Below, piece after piece: positions 1-10,510 of a DNA stretch of 64,000 nt (positions are counted from its first letter, which is position 1; every line of letters begins with the position of its first letter). Below the pieces are notes generated by a model. That model saw only the letters and a program-made list of their open reading frames with translations, was not told the DNA's origin and ran no database searches. This stretch comes from Clostridium sp. 1001275B_160808_H3 (lineage in GTDB: Bacteria; Bacillota; Clostridia; Clostridiales; Clostridiaceae). The stretch covers positions 110,541 through 174,540 of the forward strand of contig NZ_JADNAT010000006.1 of NCBI RefSeq assembly GCF_015550425.1, written 5' to 3'. The translations under genes and the position numbers were made by a program.

Positions 1-16
1 ATTGATGGTGATATTT

Positions 17-886
17 TTACCATTTGTATTTTTCCCCCTCTAGTAATTCTTCTAGTATTCTTATATAAAAATTATATCTAGTTTCGTTAATTTTACCTTC
101 TTGTAGTGCCTTTTTTACTGCGCATTCAGGTTCTTTATTATGAAGGCATCCTCTAAATTTACAATTATGATTGTATTCTTCAAATTCTGGGAAAGAATAT
201 CTAAGTTCTTCTTTGTCCATAAAGCTAATATCTATATTTGAAAAACCTGGACTATCTACTAAATATCCATCTTCTATTTCAATAAGCTCACTATGCCTTG
301 TAGTGTGCTTTCCTCTACCTATTTTTTCTGATACAACTCCTGTTTCCATATGTGATCTATTTATAAGAGTATTTATAAGAGTTGACTTCCCTGCCCCAGA
401 AGGACCGCATAATACAGTTTCATTATCTTTCAATCTTTCTTTAAGTAATTCTATGCCTAATCCCTTTTTTGCATTTATAAATAATACATCATAACCAATA
501 TCATTAATTTTTTTCTTAACTTCTTCTTTTTCTTCTGTACTTGCTAAATCTACTTTATTTAGACAAACTATTGCCTTAATATTGTTATACTCACATAAAA
601 TCAAAAATCTATTTAAAAGATCAAAATTAATGTCTGGATTTTTTATTGCAAACACTACAAAAGCTTGTGTAACATTTGCTACCGTAGGTCTTATTAATTC
701 AGAAGTTCTATCGTGTATATCTTCTATTACTCCTTTTCCATTAGAAACATTTATATCTACATTATCTCCAACCATAGGCTTCATATCCTTATGCCTAAAT
801 TTTCCTCTTGCCTTACATTCTATAATTCCTTCTTTAGTTTTAACATAGTAAAACCCACCAATGCCTTTTATTATTTTTCCTTCCAT
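17..886 (-). CDS. rsgA: Ribosome small-subunit-dependent GTPase RsgA
   Basis: RsgA is a GTPase that tests and releases assembly factors during late maturation of the 30S ribosomal subunit. The 289-aa protein has the circularly permuted GTPase order typical of the family: G4 NKVD at 110-113, then the P-loop GPSGAGKST at 161-169, then DSPG at 211-214. An N-terminal OB-like part precedes it and a zinc site (C242, C247, H249, C255) follows. The ATG has the Shine-Dalgarno GGAGGAAGT. It is the last gene of the prkC cluster, but a terminator separates it from prkC, so it may also use its own promoter. Confidence 0.97.
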   Translation of the reverse strand: MEGKIIKGIGGFYYVKTKEGIIECKARGKFRHKDMKPMVGDNVDINVSNGKGVIEDIHDRTSELIRPTVANVTQAFVVFAIKNPDINFDLLNRFLILCEYNNIKAIVCLNKVDLASTEEKEEVKKKINDIGYDVLFINAKKGLGIELLKERLKDNETVLCGPSGAGKSTLINTLINRSHMETGVVSEKIGRGKHTTRHSELIEIEDGYLVDSPGFSNIDISFMDKEELRYSFPEFEEYNHNCKFRGCLHNKEPECAVKKALQEGKINETRYNFYIRILEELLEGEKYKW

Positions 887-917
887 ACTTCCTCCGAATA
901 ATTTAATCTTTATATTT

Positions 918-947
918 ATAATAAACAGATTTCACCAAAAAATGCAA
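918..947 (-). promoter_or_regulatory. Candidate sigma-A promoter of rsgA
   Basis: On the minus strand the region reads TTGCAT, 18 bases, then TATTAT, a fair sigma-A match placed between the prkC terminator and rsgA. It would explain how rsgA is transcribed past that terminator. Inferred by eye only. Confidence 0.4.
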
Positions 948-965
948 ATAAATTTTAAATAAAAT

Positions 966-990
966 AAAAATCAGCTAAAAGCTGATTTTT
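966..990 (-). terminator. Terminator after prkC
   Basis: An 11-bp perfect stem (AAAAATCAGCT / AGCTGATTTTT) with a 3-base loop lies 3 bases past the prkC stop and runs into a T-rich tract. It is AT-flanked on both sides and could work in either direction. Confidence 0.8.
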
Positions 991-993
991 ATT

Positions 994-2997
994 TTATTGA
1001 TTATCTTCATTATTATTAGCACTATTGTTAGCATTTATATTGCTGTTATTGACTTGAGGTTTCTCTTGTTCTTCTGCATTAGCTGAATTTTTGGCTTTAA
1101 TTTTTACTGTTTGACCTTTTTTGATTTCCTTAGTAAAACTTTCAACGATATCTCCAACACCATCAATTTCATATGATAAATCGTGTGAAAGAAGTATTGT
1201 TACTGCGTCATCTACTCTCATTCCTGACTTAAGTCCTAATCCAGCAATATCTATAGCTTCTTCCTTAACCTTCTCCTCATACTTTCCTACTGTTAAAGTA
1301 ATTGGCGTTCCTTCCTGAACCTTAGTACCAGAGTAACTTTGATCTAATACTACCCCATCTTGTTTTTTATCCTTAGTTATTTCTTCTTTAACCTCAATTT
1401 TAAGACCATTTAATAACTCTTGAGCTTCTGATAATGATTTACCTTTTACATCTTTTACATCTATAAGTTTAACTTCTGGTCCCTTACTAACTACTATATC
1501 TATCTTAGTATTTTTACTAATTTTAGAATGAGCTTCAGGACTTTGTCTTATTAAATATCCTTTATCAAATGTTTCACTATATTCTTCACTAATTGTATAA
1601 TTAGTGAATCCTTGAGATATTAAAACTTGCTTTATATTATTAACTTCATAATCTCTAAAATCAGGCATATCAATTTGTTCTTCTCCAGCTGAAACCACAA
1701 CTTTAATTGTCGAATCTTTTTTTACTCTTGTTCCTGCTTTTGGATCTGTTTCTAATATAGTATTTTCAGGCTTATCGCTATTTTGTGTAGATTTAATTTC
1801 TATTTTTAAGCCTAATTTTTCAACTTCTTCTTTAACTTCATCTATAGTCTTTCCAATAATACTTGGAACTTCAACTTCTTTACTACTTCCATTCCCTTGA
1901 GCTAAGAAGAAACCCACAGAACCTAAAATTATAACTCCAATTATAATTCCAATTATAACTATAGCTTTTTTAGCTGAATTTTTGTTTTTCTTTTTCTTCT
2001 TAGGTAGCTCATCATCATCTTCTTCTTCATAATCATCATCATAATCTTCGTCATACTCATCGTCTTCATAATAATCATCTTGTAATTTAGAAATATTAGT
2101 TGCTTTTTGATTATTAATTGGTGTCATAATTATAGTATGATCACTATTATCAACGATTGGATTACCAATAACTACATCTGGATTTTCCTGTATTTTTTGC
2201 AAATCTTGAATAATTTCTTTTGCATTTTGATATCTCTTAATTGGCTCTTTCTCAACAGCCTTAAGTATTAACTTATTCAAACTATCTGGAATAGCAGAAT
2301 TTATATTTTTAGGTGGAATAGGATCTTCTTGCAAATGCTTTAATGCAACTGTAACTGGTGAATCACCTTCAAAAGGTAGTTTTCCTGTAACCATTTCATA
2401 TAAAACTATTCCAAAAGAATAAATATCTGATCTAAAATCAATATATGTTCCTTTTGCTTGCTCTGGTGAAAGATAATGTGCTGATCCAATAATACTTGTA
2501 GTATTAGTTATAGTTTGAGAATCTGTAGATTTTGCTATTCCAAAATCAGTAACCTTTACTTCACCAGATTCTGTAACTAATATATTCTGTGGCTTTATAT
2601 CCCTATGGATAATATTATTTCTATGTGCACAATCTAAAGCTTTAGCTATTTGAAGTGCTATTTTTATAGCAGTACTATAATTAAGCTTTCCACTATAATT
2701 AATAAACTCCTTCAAAGTTTTTCCACTTATATATTCCATTACTATATAATCTATATCATCTTGTGTACCTACATCCAAAACATTAACTATATTAGTATCA
2801 GATAAATTTGCAATGGCAGTTGCTTCTCTTTTGAACTTTTGAGAAATTTCTTTATTGTCTGCAAATTGCTTTTTTAATATTTTTACTGCAACAAATCTAT
2901 TAAGCTTATTACATTTAGCTTTATAAACTTCAGACATTCCGCCTTCCCCTACTTTTTCAAGAAGCTCATATCTACCACCTAGTATAATTCCGTTCAT
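994..2997 (-). CDS. prkC: PASTA-domain Ser/Thr protein kinase PrkC/StkP
   Basis: A membrane Ser/Thr kinase that senses muropeptides or lipid II and phosphorylates cell-wall, division and translation proteins. Residues 1-270 are a Hanks kinase: glycine loop GEGGMSEV, K39, HRD 131-133, DFG 151-153. A very acidic stretch (308-330) and a lysine patch lead to one TM helix (about 344-367). Three clear PASTA repeats follow, then a degenerate fourth and an Asn-rich tail. I start it at the ATG at 2997: an upstream in-frame TTG at 3015 lies inside the Shine-Dalgarno GGAGGAGAGGTG. The start is one base past the stp stop, so the two are translationally coupled. Confidence 0.96.
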   Translation of the reverse strand: MNGIILGGRYELLEKVGEGGMSEVYKAKCNKLNRFVAVKILKKQFADNKEISQKFKREATAIANLSDTNIVNVLDVGTQDDIDYIVMEYISGKTLKEFINYSGKLNYSTAIKIALQIAKALDCAHRNNIIHRDIKPQNILVTESGEVKVTDFGIAKSTDSQTITNTTSIIGSAHYLSPEQAKGTYIDFRSDIYSFGIVLYEMVTGKLPFEGDSPVTVALKHLQEDPIPPKNINSAIPDSLNKLILKAVEKEPIKRYQNAKEIIQDLQKIQENPDVVIGNPIVDNSDHTIIMTPINNQKATNISKLQDDYYEDDEYDEDYDDDYEEEDDDELPKKKKKNKNSAKKAIVIIGIIIGVIILGSVGFFLAQGNGSSKEVEVPSIIGKTIDEVKEEVEKLGLKIEIKSTQNSDKPENTILETDPKAGTRVKKDSTIKVVVSAGEEQIDMPDFRDYEVNNIKQVLISQGFTNYTISEEYSETFDKGYLIRQSPEAHSKISKNTKIDIVVSKGPEVKLIDVKDVKGKSLSEAQELLNGLKIEVKEEITKDKKQDGVVLDQSYSGTKVQEGTPITLTVGKYEEKVKEEAIDIAGLGLKSGMRVDDAVTILLSHDLSYEIDGVGDIVESFTKEIKKGQTVKIKAKNSANAEEQEKPQVNNSNINANNSANNNEDNQ

Positions 2998-2998
2998 A

Positions 2999-3718
2999 TT
3001 ACACCTCTCCTCCAAATAACATTACAGTTATATTGTCTCTTCCACCATTAATTTTAGCTAATTCAACAAGCTTTTCACAAATATTCTGTAAGTATTTTTC
3101 TTCTATTTCAAATGATAAAACCTCTTCTAAATCTATTTCATTGCTTAATCCATCACTACACATAAGAAAAAACTCAAATTTATCTTTTTCTATATCAAAT
3201 ACATCTACATCTACAGTTTCTTCTGTTCCAATTGCTCTAGTTATAACATTTTTTTGAGGATGATTTACAGCTTGTTCCTTAGAAATGCTACCGCAATCTA
3301 ATAGTTCTTGAACCAAAGAATGATCCTTTGTTATTTTAGTAATTTTATTTACTTTAATTCCATAACAAGAACTATCTCCAACATTAGCTACTTGAATTGT
3401 ATCTTTAGTTATTAAACATGCAACTAAAGTAGTCCCCATTCCATTATAAGTTTCATTGCAATGTGCTAAGTTAAAAACTTTCAAGTTTGCATGTTTAATA
3501 GCTTTTCTTAATATTTCTGTATTATTAATATTTTTAAAATTATCTCTTATGTATTTTATTAAAGATTTTGAAGCCATTTTACTAGCAATCTCGCCAGCAT
3601 TATGTCCGCCCATTCCATCTGCCACTACATAAATTTTAAACTCTTCATCTTCATAAAATTCTGCATAATCTTCATTTAGGTTTCTTAAGTTCCCTACATC
3701 ACTTTTTATACCAATCAT
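2999..3718 (-). CDS. prpC: PP2C-family Ser/Thr phosphatase (PrpC/Stp)
   Basis: The partner phosphatase that reverses PrkC phosphorylation in the cytoplasm. The 239-aa protein has the PP2C metal-binding motifs: RNLNED near 12-17, DGMGGH at 34-39, a central GDSS, a DGLSNEI segment and GGRDNIT near the C-terminus. The ATG at 3718 (MIGIKSDVG) is preferred over an in-frame GTG six bases upstream, because family members begin close to this point and the purine-rich GAGGGAG lies upstream. It follows rlmN closely and abuts prkC. Confidence 0.95.
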   Translation of the reverse strand: MIGIKSDVGNLRNLNEDYAEFYEDEEFKIYVVADGMGGHNAGEIASKMASKSLIKYIRDNFKNINNTEILRKAIKHANLKVFNLAHCNETYNGMGTTLVACLITKDTIQVANVGDSSCYGIKVNKITKITKDHSLVQELLDCGSISKEQAVNHPQKNVITRAIGTEETVDVDVFDIEKDKFEFFLMCSDGLSNEIDLEEVLSFEIEEKYLQNICEKLVELAKINGGRDNITVMLFGGEV

Positions 3719-3733
3719 GAACACCCACTCCCT

Positions 3734-4765
3734 CTAATTTTGAGACTTTAAGAAATTTCTCCTTAATTGGCCGCAAGCTGCATTGATGTCATTACCCATT
3801 TCTCTTCTTACAGTTACTTCAATTCCATTTTCATTTACTATCTTTTCAAATTCTTCTATAGTCTTTTTTGAAGGTCTTTTTAGAGTATTTTCTTTTATTT
3901 CATTAACAGGTATAAGGTTAACATGACAATGCCTTCCTTTTAATAATTTTGAAAGGGATTTCGCGTCTTCCTTACCATCGTTTATACCTGATACTAATGA
4001 ATACTCAAAAGTTATACGTCTACCCGTTTTCTCAAAATAGTAATCACACGCTTGTAGTATTTCTTTTATTGAATATTTATTGGCAATAGGCATTATTTCT
4101 CTTCTTTTTTCATCACTAAATGCATGTAATGATATAGCTAGTGTTATGCTATATCCTTTATCTGCTAGTTCATAAATCTTAGGTACTAATCCACAAGTAG
4201 ATAAAGTTATATGTCTTTGACCTATATTTAAACCATACTCTGCATTTACTAAATCTAAGAATTTAGTAACATTTTCATAGTTATCTAAAGGCTCTCCACT
4301 TCCCATCAATACTATATTAGAGATTCTTTCTCCTAAGACCTTTTGTGCTACAATAACCTCTGATAAAATTTCTCCAGCTGTTAAATTTCTCACTCTACCT
4401 TCTAAAGTTGATGCACAAAACTTACATCCCATTCTACATCCAATTTGTGTAGAAATACATATAGAGTTTCCATGTTTATATTTCATTATTACACTTTCAA
4501 TGATGTTACCATCATCGAAAGCTAATAATAATTTTTGTGTACCATCCAAAGTTGACTCATACTTTTCTACAACTTTTGGTATTCCTATATAAAAATTTTC
4601 TTTAAGTTTCTCTACTAGAGAATTAGGTAAATTCTTCATATCATCGAAATCCCAAATATTCTTGTAAATCCATGAAAAAACTTGTTTTGCTCTAAAAGCA
4701 CTTTCTCCATTTTCCTTCATCCATAAGGAAATTTCATCTAAACTGTAATTTAAAATATTATTCAT
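3734..4765 (-). CDS. rlmN: 23S rRNA/tRNA adenine-C2 methyltransferase RlmN
   Basis: A radical SAM enzyme that methylates C2 of A2503 in 23S rRNA and of A37 in some tRNAs, supporting translational accuracy. The 343-aa protein carries the cluster motif CRMGCKFC (C110, C114, C117) and the conserved C-terminal cysteine in AACGQLRR (about 331) that forms the methyl-transfer intermediate. The Shine-Dalgarno AGGTGATATA fits the ATG. It lies 8 bases after rsmB in the housekeeping operon. A Cfr resistance enzyme would look similar, but synteny and sequence favour RlmN. Confidence 0.95.
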   Translation of the reverse strand: MNNILNYSLDEISLWMKENGESAFRAKQVFSWIYKNIWDFDDMKNLPNSLVEKLKENFYIGIPKVVEKYESTLDGTQKLLLAFDDGNIIESVIMKYKHGNSICISTQIGCRMGCKFCASTLEGRVRNLTAGEILSEVIVAQKVLGERISNIVLMGSGEPLDNYENVTKFLDLVNAEYGLNIGQRHITLSTCGLVPKIYELADKGYSITLAISLHAFSDEKRREIMPIANKYSIKEILQACDYYFEKTGRRITFEYSLVSGINDGKEDAKSLSKLLKGRHCHVNLIPVNEIKENTLKRPSKKTIEEFEKIVNENGIEVTVRREMGNDINAACGQLRRNFLKSQN

Positions 4766-4773
4766 TATATCAC

Positions 4774-6093
4774 CTATTTTATCTTCTTTATTTTTCCTAT
4801 AAAGAAACCATCCATAGAATCATTTGGTAATATAGTTAAACTTCCATCTTCATTGTATATAAAGTTATTGTTGTTTCCTATATATATTTTTTCTATTTCT
4901 GCATCATTATGTTTTGATAAGAACCATTGTAGATTTTCTTCATTTTCTTCTTTATTTAATGTGCATGTAGAATAAACAAGAGTTCCACCTGGCTTTAAAT
5001 ATTGCCATGCATTTTCCATTATTTCTCTTTGTATTGGAACTAAATCTTTTAATTGTTGTCTTGTTTTATTCCATTTTATTTCTGGTTTCTTTCTTATTAT
5101 ACCAAGTCCTGAACAAGGTACATCTATTAATACTTTATCTCCATAGCTTATATAATCACTATTTAGCTTGGTAGCGTCCATAGCCTTACACACTATATTA
5201 TTTAATCCTAATCTATTTGCATTTTCTTCTATAAGAGAAAGTTTATTTTCATGTAAATCAAAAGCTAAAACTTCCCCAGTATTTGCTAGTAATTCAGCAA
5301 TGTGAGTTGTTTTACCACCTGGAGCAGCACAAAGATCAAGTACTTTATCTCCTTCTTTTAAATCTAATAGAGGTGCCACTAGCATTGCACTTTCATCTTG
5401 AACTGTAATAAGTCCTTCTTTAAATAATTCGTTATCCTCTATCCCTTTTCCACCTTTTATAGCTATCGCTTCTGGACAAGCATATCCATCTTCAATATTA
5501 TATCCTATTTCCTCTAATTTTTCATAAACTTCATCATACTCTGCTTTAAATTCATTTACTCTTACAGTAACCTTTGGCGTTTCATTTAATCCAGCCATTA
5601 ATCTCATAGTTCTTTCTTCACCATATTGTTTTATAAACAATCTTATCATCCAAGGTTGGAAAGAAAATTTATAAGCAAGTTCATCTATTCTATTTCCTGG
5701 AACTACAATTTCCTTTTCATCCTTAATATAATTTCTTAAAATACCATTTACAAGCTTTGATGCTTCTAAAGAAATTTCCTTTGCTTCTTCTACTGCTTCA
5801 TTGCAAGCAGCATATTCAGGTATTTTATCTAAAAAGTACATTTGATAAATAGCTACTCTTAATATATTCAATACAGTTGTATCAATTAAATTAATATCTT
5901 TAACAAAGTTTCCTATTAATACATCTAAAGTTTTCTTTCTTCTTAAAGTACCATACACAATTTCTGTTACAAGTCCCTTATCTTTATCTTCAATATCTCT
6001 GCTATTAAGTTCATTTGAAAGAACTAGGTTTGAATATGCTCCTTCTTCTAAAACTCTTTGTATAATTTGTCTTGCAAGTTTTCTACTGTTCAT
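4774..6093 (-). CDS. rsmB: 16S rRNA m5C967 methyltransferase RsmB
   Basis: Makes m5C967 in 16S rRNA. The 439-aa protein has an N-terminal NusB-like RNA-binding domain (about 1-130) and a C-terminal Rossmann methyltransferase. The SAM-binding motif [13 protein letters not shown], the DVPCSG motif and the [12 protein letters not shown] motif carry the two cysteines used by NOL1/NOP2/Sun enzymes. The start ATG follows GAGGTAGAAGG. Its place between the membrane peptidase gene and rlmN matches Firmicute synteny. Confidence 0.95.
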   Translation of the reverse strand: MNSRKLARQIIQRVLEEGAYSNLVLSNELNSRDIEDKDKGLVTEIVYGTLRRKKTLDVLIGNFVKDINLIDTTVLNILRVAIYQMYFLDKIPEYAACNEAVEEAKEISLEASKLVNGILRNYIKDEKEIVVPGNRIDELAYKFSFQPWMIRLFIKQYGEERTMRLMAGLNETPKVTVRVNEFKAEYDEVYEKLEEIGYNIEDGYACPEAIAIKGGKGIEDNELFKEGLITVQDESAMLVAPLLDLKEGDKVLDLCAAPGGKTTHIAELLANTGEVLAFDLHENKLSLIEENANRLGLNNIVCKAMDATKLNSDYISYGDKVLIDVPCSGLGIIRKKPEIKWNKTRQQLKDLVPIQREIMENAWQYLKPGGTLVYSTCTLNKEENEENLQWFLSKHNDAEIEKIYIGNNNNFIYNEDGSLTILPNDSMDGFFIGKIKKIK

Positions 6094-6104
6094 CCTTCTA
6101 CCTC

Positions 6105-6803
6105 TTAATTATCATTATATCTATTGTTTATAGCTATTAATCTTATTAACTGAGAAATAGCCATAAGAGTTGCTGCTACATATGTCATTGCAGCTGCATC
6201 TAAAACTTTTTGTGCTCCTTTTAATTCATCTCCATATAGGAAGGTTCTAGTTTTTAATATATTTAATGCTCTTGTTGATGCATTAAATTCTACTGGAAGG
6301 GTTACTAATTGATAAATAACTGCACCTCCAAAGAATATTATACCAACCTTAGCAAATAGTGGATTACCTAAGAATATCCCTATCATGAATAAATATATTG
6401 ATAATGTACTTCCTATATTAACAACTGGCGCTATCCTAGTTCTTAAAACTAAAGGTGCATAGTGAGTTTGATGCTGAATTGCATGCCCGCATTCATGGGC
6501 AGCTATCCCAGCAGCTGCTACAGTTGCTCCGTCATATACTTCTGGTGAAAGTCTAATTACTCTTGATGATGGATCATAATGATCTCCAAGATGCTTTCCA
6601 TACCTTTCAACTCTTACATCAAAAAGTCCTGCTCCATCTAATATACTTCTTGCAACTTCGCTTCCAGTAACACCACTTAAAGTTCTAACAGTTTTATACT
6701 TTTTATAAGCATTATCTATTTTAAACTGTGCCCAAAAAGCTATTATCATAGCTGGTATTAAAATTAAATATGTTGGGTCAAATAAAAATCCTGGGTAAAA
6801 CAT
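6105..6803 (-). CDS. YugP-type membrane zinc metallopeptidase
   Basis: A 232-aa integral membrane protein of the neutral zinc metallopeptidase family (DUF2268/YugP type). It has a TM helix at about 10-27, a soluble segment with the zinc motif HECGHAIQH (from 103), and two further hydrophobic helices in the second half. The substrate is unknown; a role in membrane-protein turnover is only inferred from family and location. It is embedded between fmt and rsmB, as in many clostridia, and probably shares their transcript. Confidence 0.88.
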   Translation of the reverse strand: MFYPGFLFDPTYLILIPAMIIAFWAQFKIDNAYKKYKTVRTLSGVTGSEVARSILDGAGLFDVRVERYGKHLGDHYDPSSRVIRLSPEVYDGATVAAAGIAAHECGHAIQHQTHYAPLVLRTRIAPVVNIGSTLSIYLFMIGIFLGNPLFAKVGIIFFGGAVIYQLVTLPVEFNASTRALNILKTRTFLYGDELKGAQKVLDAAAMTYVAATLMAISQLIRLIAINNRYNDN

Positions 6804-6846
6804 AAACCCATCTCCTTTTATATAGTTTAATTAATTATTATAGCTC

Positions 6847-7773
6847 TTAAATAACTTTTTTACTTATTTCTAGTTCATTACCATTTATATATTGCTCTAT
6901 AGTTAAAGGCTTACCATTTGGAAATTGAATTTTTTTAACTAATAGTACTCCTGAACCTGTTGAAACTTTCATACCTTCTTTTGATACATTTATTATAGTA
7001 CCAGGCTCTTTATTACTATTTTCACATAATACTTCGCTCTCATATATTTTCATTGATTTATCATCATAAGTAGTATGCGCAATAGGCCATGGATTAAGTC
7101 CTCTAATTAAATTATGAATATCCTTAGCAGTATTATTCCAATTTATTCTTCCAAGTTCTTTATTTAACATTTTAGCGTAAAAAGTTTCTTCACTTTGCTT
7201 TTCTGGAATGATGCTTCCATTATACAATCCCTCTATAGTATTAATTAAGAGTTCTGCACCTTTCTCCATTAATACGTCATGTAATTCTCCAGCTGTCATA
7301 TTATCAGTTATTTCAACTTCATCCTTAAGAAGCATATCTCCAGTATCAAGACCTACGTCCATTAACATTGTAGTATTACCAGATTTCTTCTCACCTTTTA
7401 TTATAGCCCAGTTTAAAGGTGCTGCTCCTCTATACATCGGTAACAATGATGCATGTAGGTTTATACATCCATACTTTGGAATATCTAACACTTCTTTAGT
7501 CAGTATTTGACCAAAAGCTACTACAATTATAAAATCTGGCTTTAACTCTTTTAGATACTCTATAGCTTCCCTATCTTCTTTTAATTTAATAGGTTGAAAA
7601 ACCCTTATATTTTTTTCTAAAGCTACTTCCTTAACTGGAGAATAGGCCATTTTCTTTCCTCTTCCCTTCGGTTTATCAGGTTGAGTAAATACACTTTCAA
7701 CTCCATAAGTCTCTATTATCTTTTTTAATGATGGTACTGCAAAATCTGGAGTTCCCATAAATACTATTTTCAT
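6847..7773 (-). CDS. fmt: Methionyl-tRNA formyltransferase
   Basis: Transfers a formyl group from 10-formyl-tetrahydrofolate to Met-tRNAfMet for translation initiation. The 308-aa length is usual. The N-terminal Rossmann domain begins [16 protein letters not shown], the catalytic signature [15 protein letters not shown] contains the Asn and His of the family, and the C-terminal OB-like domain follows from about 205. It sits 16 bases after def, the enzyme that removes the formyl group, as is common. Confidence 0.97.
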   Translation of the reverse strand: MKIVFMGTPDFAVPSLKKIIETYGVESVFTQPDKPKGRGKKMAYSPVKEVALEKNIRVFQPIKLKEDREAIEYLKELKPDFIIVVAFGQILTKEVLDIPKYGCINLHASLLPMYRGAAPLNWAIIKGEKKSGNTTMLMDVGLDTGDMLLKDEVEITDNMTAGELHDVLMEKGAELLINTIEGLYNGSIIPEKQSEETFYAKMLNKELGRINWNNTAKDIHNLIRGLNPWPIAHTTYDDKSMKIYESEVLCENSNKEPGTIINVSKEGMKVSTGSGVLLVKKIQFPNGKPLTIEQYINGNELEISKKVI

Positions 7774-7788
7774 GTTAATCCTCCTTTG

Positions 7789-8232
7789 CTATTTTAAATA
7801 ATCTATAAATAGAGTTCCATTTAAGTGGTCATTTTCATGAAGTATAGCTCTTGCTAAAAGTTCTGTTGCTTCTAAAACAAACTCTTCTCCCTTTTCATTT
7901 AAAGCTTTTACCTTTACATAATTTGGACGTTCAACATCTGCAACTTCTCCAGGTACGCTTAAACATCCTTCTTCTCCTAATTGACTTCCTGAAACTTCTA
8001 AAATTTCTGGATTTATAAATACTCTTAATCCATAATCATCATAAACATCTATAACAAATATTCTTTGAAGTATTCCAACTTGTGGTGCTGCTAAACCAAC
8101 TCCATCGGCTTCATACATAGTGTCTGCCATATCTTCTATTAATTTAAGTGTTCTTGGTGTTATTTCAGTAACAACCTTACATTTCTTTCTTAATGCTTCA
8201 TCGCCATTTTGTCTTATATTTCTAATTGCCAT
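7789..8232 (-). CDS. def: Peptide deformylase
   Basis: Removes the N-formyl group from nascent proteins at the ribosome exit. At 147 aa it is the short type found in clostridia. All three motifs are present: GVGLAAPQVG, EEGCLSVPG with the metal-binding Cys, and HENDH with the two metal-binding histidines and catalytic Glu. It lies between priA and fmt with short spacers. Confidence 0.97.
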   Translation of the reverse strand: MAIRNIRQNGDEALRKKCKVVTEITPRTLKLIEDMADTMYEADGVGLAAPQVGILQRIFVIDVYDDYGLRVFINPEILEVSGSQLGEEGCLSVPGEVADVERPNYVKVKALNEKGEEFVLEATELLARAILHENDHLNGTLFIDYLK

Positions 8233-8243
8233 TTCTTTACCTC

Positions 8244-10448
8244 CTAAGTCAAATTGTTTGGATTAATATCAATAGTTACTTTTACTTCATTATATACATT
8301 CTTATTTAATTGATAAAGTTTATCTTTTATTTTTTTACAAAAATCTAGAGATAAATCACCTTTAAATAATATTTGCCATCTATAATTATCTTTTATTTTA
8401 GAAACTATGCATGGAACTGGTCCAAGCATTTCTATATTTAAATATTCATCTTTAATTATTTCCATCTCACCTTTTATTAATTTCATAAAATCTTTAAGTG
8501 AGTTTTCATTTTTAGAAGAAACATTCACTAATAGTATTTTACCAAAAGGAGGATAATACATCAAACCCCTTGTAGTAAATTCTTCATCATAAAACCCTTC
8601 ATAATTATAGTTTTTTGCATAAATTAGACTATAATGCTCTGGATTATATGTTTGAACAATTACTTTACCTTCTTTACTTCCTCTACCTGCCCTTCCAGCA
8701 ACCTGAGTTACTATTTGAAAAGTTCTTTCTGCTGATCTATAATCTGGTATATTTATAGACATATCAGCAGCAAGTATTCCTACTAATGTTACATTTTCGA
8801 AATCTAGACCTTTTGATATCATTTGAGTTCCAATAAGGATATCTCCTTCTCCATTTTTGAATGCTTTATATATTTCTTCATGAGAATTCTTACCTCTTGT
8901 AGTATCTACATCCATTCTTAGAACTCTAGCATCCTTAAAGTACTTTGTAACCTCTTCTTCAACCCGCTCTGTACCAGCCCCAAAATGTTTTACATACTTA
9001 CTTTTACATTTTGGACAAATCTTTTGTTGCTTTTGGCCGTAACCACAATAATGACACACTAAATATCCATTTTTATGGAATGTCATTGCTATATCACACT
9101 TAGGGCATTTAAATACATATCCGCAGCTTCTACAAGATACAAATGTAGAAAATCCTCTTCTATTTAAAAACAAAATGATTTGCTCTTTCTTATTTAATGC
9201 TTCCTTGATTTCAGTAAAAAGTTTTCTGCTAAACATAGAAACATTACCACTATTTAATTCTTCTCTCATATCTACTATATCCATTATAGGCATTGGCTTA
9301 TTATCTATTCTATTATTTAATTCTACTAATTCTATCTCCTCTGTTATAGCCCTGTAATATGTCTCTATAGAAGGGGTTGCTGATCCTAATATAACTTTAC
9401 AATCTTTTATTTCACTTAAAAATTCAGCTACTTCTCTTGTTACATATTTAGGATTTTGTTCAGACTTATAAGTACTTTCATGTTCTTCATCTATTATAAT
9501 TACACCTAAGTTAGGTGCTGGTAAAAACAACGCACTTCTTGCTCCTATTACAAGTTTAGCTTTTCCTTCTTTCACCCTAAACCATTCATCATATCTTTCT
9601 CCATCTGATAATTTACTATGAAAAACTGCAACTTCCTTTCCAAATCTTCCTTTAAATCTTTCTATCATTTGTGGTGTTAAAGAAATTTCAGGAACTAAAA
9701 CTATAGCACATTTCCCATCTCTTATAGTATCACTTACAAGCTTCATATATACCTCTGTTTTTCCTGATCCGGTAACACCTTTCAGTAAAAATACTTTTTT
9801 ATCAGACTTTTCAATTTTTTCTAAAGCTTTAATTTGATCCTTTGTAAGCTTTTTCTCTTTATAATCAATATATTCTTTATCATTATATCTATATACTATT
9901 TCTTCATCCACTTTCAAATATCCCTCTTTAATAAGCTTATTTATTTTATATAATGAAAGTGAATGTAAATTTACAAGTTCATTTTTATTAAATTTCCCAT
10001 TATTATCTTTTATAAATTTTAATATATCTCCATATTTCTCTTCAACGTCTTTGCCGTAAGACTTATTTCCTAGTGCTATTACCATCTTGTATTTATTTTT
10101 TGCACCCTTTAAGACACCTTGTGGAATAAGAAGTCTTATTGCATCTATATATTTACATAAATAATTTTCCCTTATAAAGTAAACAAGTCTTAAATCGTCA
10201 TTATTTAAAAGCGGTTCTATTGAACCTATAGATTTTATCTTTTTTATTCTAATACCTTTTATTTCCTCTTCTTTTATAGATAATATGAATCCATCTACAA
10301 GGGAATTTTTCATTCCAAAAGGTACCTTTACCCATTGCCCTACCCTTATATCACTTTTAAGATCATCTGGTATTTCATAAGTAAAGGGTTTATCTATATC
10401 TAAAGCATCACTATTTATAATAATTTGTGCATATATTTTCAAATTCAT
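8244..10448 (-). CDS. priA: Primosomal replication-restart helicase PriA
   Basis: A 3'-to-5' DNA helicase that recognises stalled forks and reloads the replisome. The protein (about 734 aa) has an N-terminal DNA-binding domain, Walker A GVTGSGKTEVY, the DEEH box, and a zinc-binding insert with eight cysteines from CRSCGYVFKCPKC to ICPKCKSK. The C-terminal helicase lobe has QVAGRAGRG. Start choice is uncertain: GTG at 10451, ATG at 10448 and TTG at 10442 are all in frame, and the Shine-Dalgarno AAAGGGTG has its best spacing to the TTG. Confidence 0.95.
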   Translation of the reverse strand: MNLKIYAQIIINSDALDIDKPFTYEIPDDLKSDIRVGQWVKVPFGMKNSLVDGFILSIKEEEIKGIRIKKIKSIGSIEPLLNNDDLRLVYFIRENYLCKYIDAIRLLIPQGVLKGAKNKYKMVIALGNKSYGKDVEEKYGDILKFIKDNNGKFNKNELVNLHSLSLYKINKLIKEGYLKVDEEIVYRYNDKEYIDYKEKKLTKDQIKALEKIEKSDKKVFLLKGVTGSGKTEVYMKLVSDTIRDGKCAIVLVPEISLTPQMIERFKGRFGKEVAVFHSKLSDGERYDEWFRVKEGKAKLVIGARSALFLPAPNLGVIIIDEEHESTYKSEQNPKYVTREVAEFLSEIKDCKVILGSATPSIETYYRAITEEIELVELNNRIDNKPMPIMDIVDMREELNSGNVSMFSRKLFTEIKEALNKKEQIILFLNRRGFSTFVSCRSCGYVFKCPKCDIAMTFHKNGYLVCHYCGYGQKQQKICPKCKSKYVKHFGAGTERVEEEVTKYFKDARVLRMDVDTTRGKNSHEEIYKAFKNGEGDILIGTQMISKGLDFENVTLVGILAADMSINIPDYRSAERTFQIVTQVAGRAGRGSKEGKVIVQTYNPEHYSLIYAKNYNYEGFYDEEFTTRGLMYYPPFGKILLVNVSSKNENSLKDFMKLIKGEMEIIKDEYLNIEMLGPVPCIVSKIKDNYRWQILFKGDLSLDFCKKIKDKLYQLNKNVYNEVKVTIDINPNNLT

Positions 10449-10483
10449 CACCCTTTTATTAGGTTCTATTTCCCCCTATACAA

Positions 10484-10510
10484 GAAGAAAGCGCATCTTA
10501 GCGCTTTCTT
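10484..10510 (-). terminator. Hairpin over the end of coaBC
   Basis: A 10-bp stem (AAGAAAGCGC / GCGCTTTCTT) has the coaBC stop codon in its 6-base loop. The following tract is only weakly T-rich, so it may be a leaky terminator or an mRNA-stabilising hairpin rather than a full stop before priA. Confidence 0.5.
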
